NCBI GenBank assembly: GCA_013314865.1 | Contig: JABUEV010000206.1 | Span: forward strand, 1-5,235 | Reading direction: 5' to 3' | DNA from: Bacteroidales bacterium | GTDB lineage: Bacteria > Bacteroidota > Bacteroidia > Bacteroidales > VadinHA17 | DNA: 5,235 nt | In this document: positions 1 to 5,235 of the stretch, piece after piece | Layout: each line of letters starts with the position of its first letter | Numbering within the stretch: position 1 is the first letter of the stretch | Made by a program: the position numbers and the translations under genes | Notes under the pieces: model-generated | Seen by the model: only the letters and a program-made list of their open reading frames with translations | The model's database searches: none | What the model was told of the DNA's origin: nothing

Positions 1-1
1 A

Positions 2-379
2 TTCATGGGCTCATATGGTGTGAGACGCCCGAGAAAAAAATCCAGACCTTCAGTTAAACCTGCCGAACCGGTAAGTGAGGCAAAACTTAAAGATAAGAAA
101 CCTGCAAGAATAAAGAAACAGGAACCGGTGCCAGAACCTGTAATTGAACAGCCTCAAAGCATGGCCGTTACAACGGATGTGCCGGAAGTAAAAAAGGTGA
201 AACAGGTTAAAAAAACTAAAGAAACTGTTGCTGAAACATCAACTGCAGAAGAACAGACGAAAAGTGTAAAAACACCTAAGCCCAGAAAAGAAGCCGACGA
301 AACAGCTGATACCAAAGAGAACAAACCGGCAAAAGAACCCAAACCAAAAAAGGTAAAGAAGGAAAGCAAAGAGGAATAA
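2..379 (+). CDS. Lys/Glu/Pro-rich disordered C-terminal tail of an unidentified protein (5' partial)
   Basis: The frame is open to the left edge of the window, so this is most likely the C-terminal end of a longer protein; the ATG at 5 may be only an internal Met. The 124 residues from that Met are extremely biased: about 28 Lys, 17 Glu and 15 Pro, almost no large hydrophobics (one Leu) and no Cys, Trp, His or Phe. The first 15 residues are Arg/Lys-rich (VRRPRKK), followed by PKP/EP-type and KK-V-KK-type low-complexity stretches ending in ESKEE and a TAA stop. There is no signal peptide, membrane segment or recognisable domain. Such tails occur in Bacteroidota on RNA- or DNA-binding proteins (RNA helicases, pseudouridine synthases, PSP1-domain proteins), and nucleic-acid contact is a plausible inference, but the folded part lies outside the window and I cannot name the protein. 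An independent small basic protein starting at 5 is the less likely alternative. Confidence 0.6.
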   Translation, partial: FMGSYGVRRPRKKSRPSVKPAEPVSEAKLKDKKPARIKKQEPVPEPVIEQPQSMAVTTDVPEVKKVKQVKKTKETVAETSTAEEQTKSVKTPKPRKEADETADTKENKPAKEPKPKKVKKESKEE

Positions 380-410
380 AGCTGATTCTGGCAGATACCG
401 GGCAGGATAA

Positions 411-443
411 CTGATGACTGAGGGACTGAGAGACGAAGGGACT
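411..443. repeat. short degenerate tandem repeat, period 8
   Basis: GAC recurs at 416, 424, 432 and 440, exactly 8 bases apart. The units read GACTGAGG, GACTGAGA, GACGAAGG and then GACTTAAA, so the first two agree in seven bases and the copies decay rightwards. It lies in the 77-base gap between the convergent ends of the upstream gene and the ThDP enzyme gene. It does not form a hairpin followed by a T-run, so it is not an obvious terminator. Function unknown; it may be a simple-sequence expansion. Confidence 0.5.
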
Positions 444-456
444 TAAAACCAGAAAA

Positions 457-2070
457 CTACCTCTTGACCACCAGCCAACTATAATCCTCAGGGTCGATTA
501 CTGCGTTGATAATTACTGGTTCATTAACTGAAAATGCTTTATTTATGGCATTTGACATCTCCTCATGAGAACCTGCCCTGATTACTCTTACCCCAAGGAA
601 ACTGTCTGCGTTGAAAAGGTCGCCGGAATAGAGAAGTGTGCCTTCCGGCGGAATGTTCTGCCATAACTGTTTTATCTTAATAAGGTTGAGTTCACCGTCG
701 GAAAGGACTACTATTTTAACAGGAAGGGAATATCTTCTTGCAGTCATTATTTCTCCGGCTGACATTAACAAACCTCCGTCGCCAGTAATGCACACAACGT
801 CTGCCCATGGCTTCAGAAGCTGTATGGCAAGAGCTGACGGTATTCCGAATCCCATCCCTGACCACCCGTTTGTGATGATAAAGTTATCTGCACCTCCGGT
901 CTTCCAGTACTGCCCAAGCAGGTGAAGATGAGATCCGACATCAGCTGTGACTGTTGCGCCAGCAGGAAGCTCTTCCTGAAGTATTTTAACAGCGCTTACC
1001 GGTCCAAAATGATTTGTAAAGCCTTCGAAGACTGCTTCTGTCTCATCGCGGATTCCTTTTATCAATCCGCTTTCACTAACTATCTGACCCGGGTTAAGAT
1101 GGCTCATAAGACTGAACCATTCATCAGGTGTGCCGGTATATTGAAACACTTCTCTTTTTTCAGGAAGATCTGTAATAACACTGTTGAAATGTACCAGGGG
1201 AACATCAGGCATCCATGATTCATAGTTGAATTCCACGGGATCATAACCCAGGCCAATGACCAGGTCTGTCTTTTCAAAAACATCAGTCAGGTAGTCACTA
1301 AGGGCATGGAAGAGGACTCCGGTATAGGAAGGATGATTTTCAGGCAGAAGACTTTTAGCCATTGGCGTCAGCACTACGGGTATTTTTCTAAGTACAAGAA
1401 ATTCCCTGAGGCTGGAGGATATTTTATGTCTTGCCGCTGTCAGTCCGACTGCAATTAACGGCCTTCTTGATTGTTCAAGCAGATTGATAATTTTTTCCGT
1501 GTCCCTGTTTTCAACAATCTGTGAATCAGTTAACAATTCATTGCCTGATAAAATGCCTGCTTCAGATCCGGTTTCAATCTCTTCTTCTGCAATGCCGGCT
1601 GGCAATCCTATATGGACCGGACCAGGATACTCATGAGTGCAAATCTTTAAAGCTGTATTTAGCACATTTTCAGCATTGTTTTTGTTCACTCTGTAAGTAG
1701 CTTTTGTGACAGGAGAGAAAAGTCCCTGATGATCCACGTTCATCTGAGAAGTTCTTCCAAGCATTCTTTCATCTGTTTCACTGGTAAGAATAACCACGGG
1801 TGCACGGTCAAGTAGGGCAAAACCGGCGCCGGTGAGAATGTTTGCAGCTCCGGGACCCATAGTGGCATGACAAATTCCGGGAATACCTGTAATTCTTCCT
1901 GTCACTGAAGCCATAATACCTGCGGCAGATTCGTGGGATACCAGGATAAACCTTATTCCATGCCTGCTGAAAGATTCGATATAGGGAATCGAAGCACTGC
2001 CCGGAATTCCGTAAACAAACCTGACTCCTGCTTCATATAACCTTTCAGCTATGTAATCCGACAGCTTCAT
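457..2070 (-). CDS. ThDP-dependent acetolactate synthase-family enzyme (AlsS/BudB-like)
   Basis: A complete 537-residue cytoplasmic protein with the three-domain layout of ThDP decarboxylases/synthases. The N-terminal Pyr domain (about 1-165) has YGIPGS at 20-25, the catalytic Glu47 in SHESAAG, MGPGAAN at 71-77 and a GPVHIGLP element near 150-157. The central domain (about 190-325) carries GYDPVE at 275-280. The C-terminal PP domain has ADVGSH, a GWSGMGFGIPSA stretch near 402 and the metal/diphosphate motif GDG at 430-432 followed by SDG at 457-459. The segment RTSQ...LFSPVTK (106-123), the GYDPVE element and Asp458 in place of the second Asn of IlvB-type NN resemble, from memory of the family, the FAD-free catabolic acetolactate synthases. 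Expected chemistry is ThDP-mediated decarboxylation of pyruvate or another 2-oxoacid with carboligation; the exact substrate is inferred only. No regulatory small subunit, acetolactate decarboxylase or branched-chain amino-acid gene is adjacent. The ATG start follows an A/T-rich stretch without Shine-Dalgarno site. Alternative: another 2-oxoacid decarboxylase of the same superfamily. Confidence 0.9.
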   Translation of the reverse strand: MKLSDYIAERLYEAGVRFVYGIPGSASIPYIESFSRHGIRFILVSHESAAGIMASVTGRITGIPGICHATMGPGAANILTGAGFALLDRAPVVILTSETDERMLGRTSQMNVDHQGLFSPVTKATYRVNKNNAENVLNTALKICTHEYPGPVHIGLPAGIAEEEIETGSEAGILSGNELLTDSQIVENRDTEKIINLLEQSRRPLIAVGLTAARHKISSSLREFLVLRKIPVVLTPMAKSLLPENHPSYTGVLFHALSDYLTDVFEKTDLVIGLGYDPVEFNYESWMPDVPLVHFNSVITDLPEKREVFQYTGTPDEWFSLMSHLNPGQIVSESGLIKGIRDETEAVFEGFTNHFGPVSAVKILQEELPAGATVTADVGSHLHLLGQYWKTGGADNFIITNGWSGMGFGIPSALAIQLLKPWADVVCITGDGGLLMSAGEIMTARRYSLPVKIVVLSDGELNLIKIKQLWQNIPPEGTLLYSGDLFNADSFLGVRVIRAGSHEEMSNAINKAFSVNEPVIINAVIDPEDYSWLVVKR

Positions 2071-2165
2071 GAAAAAACTTAAACTTTTAACAGCCTGAAA
2101 GAAAAGTAAACTTACCTGAAAACACTCTTAGTCTCAACTTTTCTATATCCAGTCTAACTCCTCTC

Positions 2166-2177
2166 AAAACCGGTTTT
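2166..2177. promoter_or_regulatory. perfect 12-base palindrome in divergent intergenic region (possible operator)
   Basis: AAAACCGGTTTT is a perfect inverted repeat centred between 2171 and 2172, close to the midpoint of the 217-base gap separating the divergently transcribed ThDP enzyme gene (starts 2070) and the S9 peptidase gene (starts 2288). Dyad symmetry in a shared control region is typical of a site for a homodimeric regulator, but no regulator gene is visible and the symmetry does not extend further. There is no T-run placed as for a terminator. The role is inference. Confidence 0.3.
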
Positions 2178-2193
2178 CTGACTGTCCCAAATC

Positions 2194-2222
2194 ATTGTAA
2201 AACTATTAAATAATATTGTAAA
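2194..2222. repeat. 8-base direct repeat ATTGTAAA with 21-base offset
   Basis: ATTGTAAA occurs at 2194-2201 and again at 2215-2222. The 21-base offset is about two turns of the helix, which would place the copies on the same face of the DNA, 66-94 bases upstream of the S9 peptidase start. Paired sites of this kind can bind an activator or repressor, but the region is A/T-rich and two 8-base matches could arise by chance. A small inverted repeat, GAATT-CA-AATTC (2234-2245), follows immediately downstream. Confidence 0.25.
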
Positions 2223-2287
2223 GCATAGGGGTTGAATTCAAATTCTGTTATTTTAGCCTTTTTGATAAAAACAGCAATCCTAAGAAA

Positions 2288-4534
2288 ATGAAAAAAATCT
2301 TTTTTCTAATAAATATTCTGCTTTTATCGGCAATTATTTCATTGCCTTTGCATTCACAGATAACCATTGAGGATTATAAAAGAGCTGACGCTCTGCCTGA
2401 AAAGGTAAGCGGAAAGGTTTACTACGGTAATGTGAGGCCAACATGGATTGGCACCTCGGGAGCCTTTTTATATGAAAACAATACTCCTGGAGGAACTGAA
2501 TATCTGATAGTTGATCCGGCCAGGGCTTCCAAAAGACAGGCATTTGACCAGAAGCGTCTGGCCAGGGCACTTCAGGACGCAACCGGAAAAGAATTCACCC
2601 CGGGAAAGTTGCCAATCTCCAATATTGTTTTCTCAGACAGATATAACAGTTTTGCATTCGTTTACGATAATTACAACTGGATCTGCAATGTAAAAGATTA
2701 CAGAATTGAGAAGCGTGACAGGGTTAACGAAAGGCGCAGGCAAACCACATGGGATTGGGGCTTCAGGGATGAACTGGCAGGCGACCCGGTTGAATCGCCG
2801 GATAAGAAATGGACTGCCTTCATCAGAAATTACAACGTTTTTATCAGATCAAACGAAGATAAAAAAGAGTATCAGCTTAGTTATGACGGGGGAGTGGGAG
2901 AATATTATTCATCATATATGAAATGGTCGCCCGATTCGAAGAAACTTATGGCATACAGGGTAAAGCCTGCCGAAAAGCATATAATACATTATATTGAATC
3001 ATCACCGGAAGACCAGCTTCAGCCAAAACACTATTCATATGAATACCCCAAGCCAGGTGATGCAATTCCCCAGAAATATCCGCAACTGTTTGATATACAG
3101 GCAAAAAAGCATATTAAGGTAAATGATGCCATGCTACCTGAACAATATTCAATCAATGAGATAGACTGGAGCAAAGACGGCAGTTACTTTACCTTTGAGT
3201 ATAATAAGAGGGGACATCAAGTCTATCAGGTCATCAGAGTCGATGCAAATACGGGAGAGAGCAGGGTTATAGTCAATGAGACATCACCTACATTTATTCA
3301 TTACAGCGGCAAGAGGTACAGGTATGACCTTGAAGAGACAAACGAGCTGATATGGGCATCTGAGAGGGATGGCTGGAACCATCTTTACCTTTACGATTCC
3401 AGAGATGGTAAGGTGAAAAACCAGATAACATCAGGAGAGTGGGTGGTACGGGGAGTCTCCTTTGTTGATGAAAAAAAGAGGCAGATTGTCTTCCAGGCAA
3501 GCGGAAAGGAACCGGGAGATCCTTATTTTATTTATTACTACCGCATTAATTTTGACGGTTCAGGTCTTGTCCTCCTTACTGAAGGAGACGGCACACATGA
3601 GGCCTGGTTTTCACCTGATAAAAGCTATTTCGTGGATACCTGGTCGAAAGTGACCGAACCCCCTGTATCGGTTCTGAGAAGAACAGAAGATGGTAAGCAG
3701 ATTATGCTTCTTGAAAGGGCTGATATTTCAAAGCTTCTTGAGACAGGTATACGTCTGCCGGAAGTCTTTGTTGCCAAGGGCAGGGATGGGGTTACAGATA
3801 TATGGGGAATAATAATAAGGCCAATCAATTTTGACCCGTCAAAAAAATATCCCGTCATAGAAGAGATCTACGCCGGGCCTCACGACAGCTTTGTCCCGAA
3901 AAGCTTCAGACCTATAATATCCGGTATGCATCAGCTGGCTGAGCTGGGATTCATAGTGGTAAAGATTGACGGTATGGGTACCTCGAACAGGTCTAAGGCA
4001 TTTCATGACGTCTGCTGGAAGAATTTAAAGGATGCAGGATTTCCCGACAGGATACTCTGGATTAAGGCTGCTGCTGAAAAGTATCCGTACATGGATCTTG
4101 AAAGGATCGGAATTTATGGTACTTCTGCAGGGGGGCAAAATGCTGCCGGAGCAGTGTTGTTTCACCCGGAATTTTACAAGGTTGCCGTAGCCTCATGCGG
4201 CTGTCACGATAACCGCATGGATAAGATCTGGTGGAACGAGCAATGGATGGGTTGGCCGGTCGGTGAAGAGTATGCCCTCTCTTCAAATGTTGAAAATGCA
4301 TGGAGACTTAAAGGAAAACTGCTTCTGATTAACGGTGAAATGGACAATAATGTTGATCCTGCCTCAACAGAACAGCTAGTGAATGCATTAATCAAAGCAA
4401 ATAAGGAATTTGAATATGTGTTCCTTCCCGGAGCAAGACACACCAGCGGCGGAGCTTATGGTGAACGAAAACGCCGTGACTTCTTTGTAAAAAACCTTCT
4501 TGGACAGGACCCGCCCGAGTGGAACATGGAATAA
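2288..4534 (+). CDS. exported S9-family serine peptidase (prolyl oligopeptidase/DPP-IV clan)
   Basis: A complete 748-residue protein. A signal peptide is clear: KK at 2-3, a hydrophobic core through about residue 21, and likely cleavage between Ser23 and Gln24, placing the enzyme in the periplasm or outside the cell. Residues from about 100 to 470 match the DPP-IV-type beta-propeller, including the S9B-like SERDGWNHLYLYD (358-370). The C-terminal alpha/beta-hydrolase domain (about 500-745) has EIYAGPH with Tyr528 as probable oxyanion-hole residue, the nucleophile elbow GTSAGG with Ser613, Asp686 in NGEMDNNVD and His718 in PGARHTSGG. The triad is therefore complete. It should cleave short peptides, perhaps near Pro, but the YEEE-type Glu pair by which DPP-IV holds the peptide N-terminus is not visible, so dipeptidyl-peptidase activity should not be assumed. 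The nucleophile elbow is GTSAGG instead of GWSYGG. The ATG at 2288 follows AAGAAA and gives an immediate signal peptide, which supports this start. The EamA transporter gene follows after 43 bases. Confidence 0.93.
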   Translation: MKKIFFLINILLLSAIISLPLHSQITIEDYKRADALPEKVSGKVYYGNVRPTWIGTSGAFLYENNTPGGTEYLIVDPARASKRQAFDQKRLARALQDATGKEFTPGKLPISNIVFSDRYNSFAFVYDNYNWICNVKDYRIEKRDRVNERRRQTTWDWGFRDELAGDPVESPDKKWTAFIRNYNVFIRSNEDKKEYQLSYDGGVGEYYSSYMKWSPDSKKLMAYRVKPAEKHIIHYIESSPEDQLQPKHYSYEYPKPGDAIPQKYPQLFDIQAKKHIKVNDAMLPEQYSINEIDWSKDGSYFTFEYNKRGHQVYQVIRVDANTGESRVIVNETSPTFIHYSGKRYRYDLEETNELIWASERDGWNHLYLYDSRDGKVKNQITSGEWVVRGVSFVDEKKRQIVFQASGKEPGDPYFIYYYRINFDGSGLVLLTEGDGTHEAWFSPDKSYFVDTWSKVTEPPVSVLRRTEDGKQIMLLERADISKLLETGIRLPEVFVAKGRDGVTDIWGIIIRPINFDPSKKYPVIEEIYAGPHDSFVPKSFRPIISGMHQLAELGFIVVKIDGMGTSNRSKAFHDVCWKNLKDAGFPDRILWIKAAAEKYPYMDLERIGIYGTSAGGQNAAGAVLFHPEFYKVAVASCGCHDNRMDKIWWNEQWMGWPVGEEYALSSNVENAWRLKGKLLLINGEMDNNVDPASTEQLVNALIKANKEFEYVFLPGARHTSGGAYGERKRRDFFVKNLLGQDPPEWNME

Positions 4535-4551
4535 TAAAAGATATTTTTTCC

Positions 4552-4559
4552 CATATTTG
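4552..4559 (+). promoter_or_regulatory. candidate Bacteroidota -7 promoter box upstream of the EamA gene
   Basis: CATATTTG matches the Bacteroidota -7 consensus TAnnTTTG in all fixed positions but the first, and is followed by CA as is common there. It sits 18 bases before the GTG start at 4578, which would imply a very short leader. No convincing -33 TTG element lies at the expected distance upstream, and the region overlaps the gap after the S9 peptidase gene, so read-through transcription is an equally good explanation. Confidence 0.3.
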
Positions 4560-4577
4560 CAGCCAAAATTATCTGAG

Positions 4578-5235
4578 GTGAACAACAGAGGGAATACTAT
4601 CTTCCTTGCGATAATTGCATGCCTGCTTTGGTCAACAGTCTATGCAGGTATTAAAATAGGTCTTCAGTATGACACGCCCCTTCATTTTGCCGGTATCAGG
4701 TTCATGATCTCCGGTTTGATGATCCTTCCTTTTACGGTAAAACCCGCTGATTACCTGAGGATGATAAAAGATCACAGGAATATTGTTTTATGGATAACAT
4801 TTCTGCAGACGCTTATAAACTACGTTCTTTTTTATCTGGGCATGGATCTTGTTCCGGGTGCTCTGGGAGCAGTGATAGTTGGATCACAACCTCTTGTCAC
4901 AGCCGTGGTGGCGGCAATGGCACACAAGGAAGATAAACTCACCAGGAGGAAAATAGCTACAATCATTGCAGGAATTGCCGGAGTGATACTGATCAGCACC
5001 GGAAGGCAGGCATTGAAGATAGGTACAGTCTCTGAATTGCTTGGAGTCGGGTTGATTCTTGGCGCGAATATCGCCACTGCCGTCAGCAACGTAATGGTCT
5101 CGCTTAAAAGCAACGGAATAAATCCTTATGTTTTAAGCTCATCATCACTTTTTTCAGGTGGCTTAATAATTTATTTAATTTCACTTTTCTTTGAAAGGGG
5201 TTTGCCCAGAGCCGAAAAAACGACAGAGTACTGGC
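4578..5235 (+). CDS. EamA/DMT-family inner-membrane transporter (3' partial)
   Basis: Reading from GTG 4578 gives 219 codons that run off the right edge without a stop. The protein is a polytopic membrane protein with helices at about 8-29, 36-54, 68-88, 92-114, 125-141, 152-173 and 184-205, separated by short charged loops such as HKEDKLTRRK (116-125). Drug/metabolite transporters of the EamA type have two five-helix repeats and about 290-300 residues, so roughly 80 residues and three helices are missing. Typical features visible are the LLWSTVYAGIKIGL first helix, FAGIRF in helix 2, and the PGALGAVIVGSQPLVTAVVA segment (93-112) followed by a basic loop and GIAGVILI. The substrate cannot be predicted; relatives export amino acids, nucleosides or other small metabolites. 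No ATG exists in frame upstream back to the stop near 4488. TTG 4557 is an alternative start, but it overlaps a promoter-like box, so GTG is preferred. It lies 43 bases downstream of the S9 peptidase gene on the same strand. Confidence 0.88.
   Translation, partial: MNNRGNTIFLAIIACLLWSTVYAGIKIGLQYDTPLHFAGIRFMISGLMILPFTVKPADYLRMIKDHRNIVLWITFLQTLINYVLFYLGMDLVPGALGAVIVGSQPLVTAVVAAMAHKEDKLTRRKIATIIAGIAGVILISTGRQALKIGTVSELLGVGLILGANIATAVSNVMVSLKSNGINPYVLSSSSLFSGGLIIYLISLFFERGLPRAEKTTEYW

Noticed and set aside
154..369. Minus-strand open frame rich in Phe, Leu and Ser resembling a membrane peptide
   Set aside because: It is the antisense reading of Lys/Glu-rich codons (AAA/GAA give TTT/TTC), an expected artefact of the biased tail on the plus strand.
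380..456. Possible bidirectional terminator between the convergent genes
   Set aside because: No GC-rich stem followed by a T-run is visible on either strand; only the short periodic repeat is present.
638..1218. Two adjoining plus-strand open frames (638-925 and 922-1218) opposite the ThDP enzyme gene
   Set aside because: They lie wholly antisense to a gene with clear conserved motifs, and their translations show no domain, signal peptide or family resemblance.
2195..2218. TTG (2195-2197) plus TAATATTG (2211-2218) as a Bacteroidota promoter for the S9 peptidase
   Set aside because: The -7-like box has a mismatch in TTTG and the spacing of 13 bases is too short for the usual -33/-7 arrangement; the TTTTAGCCTTTTTG stretch at 2251-2264 also fails to fit the consensus.
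4832..5113. Minus-strand open frame of 93 codons with hydrophobic content
   Set aside because: It is the complement of the EamA transporter coding sequence; its hydrophobicity mirrors the membrane helices of the real gene.
2288..5235. Peptidase plus transporter as a dedicated peptide-uptake system
   Set aside because: EamA proteins are mostly exporters or carriers of small metabolites and not peptide importers, and two adjacent codirectional genes are too little to claim a system.

Overview
The window looks like an ordinary chromosomal segment of a Bacteroidota bacterium, probably a Bacteroidales-like lineage. The grounds are: start codons preceded by A/T-rich sequence instead of Shine-Dalgarno sites, a signal peptide whose likely cleavage lies just before Gln, a secreted S9 peptidase of a type common in that phylum, and a sequence close to the Bacteroidota -7 promoter box (TAnnTTTG) ahead of the last gene. 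The assignment is inference; there is no rRNA or other marker here.

Layout: (1) bases 2-379, plus strand, a Lys/Glu/Pro-rich disordered tail whose reading frame runs off the left edge. (2) A short convergent gap (380-456) with a decaying 8-base periodic repeat. (3) 457-2070, minus strand, a complete thiamine-diphosphate (ThDP) enzyme of the acetolactate synthase family, closer in its motifs to the FAD-independent AlsS/BudB type than to the biosynthetic IlvB type. (4) A divergent intergenic region (2071-2287) with a perfect 12-base palindrome near its midpoint and an 8-base direct repeat with a 21-base offset. (5) 2288-4534, plus strand, a complete exported S9-family serine peptidase (beta-propeller plus alpha/beta hydrolase) with a full Ser-Asp-His triad. 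(6) 4578 to the right edge, plus strand, a GTG-initiated EamA/DMT-family inner-membrane transporter, cut off after about seven of the usual ten membrane helices.

The peptidase and transporter are codirectional and 43 bases apart. They could be cotranscribed, with peptide breakdown outside the cytoplasm and metabolite transport loosely related, but the promoter-like box between them suggests the transporter may also have its own start site. Nothing ties the ThDP enzyme functionally to its neighbours except the shared divergent control region. I see no mobile element, CRISPR array, RNA gene or convincing intrinsic terminator, and no clear novel multi-gene system. The points most worth a second look are the unusual substrate-site residues of the ThDP enzyme, the specificity of the S9 peptidase, and the symmetric elements in the divergent promoter region.
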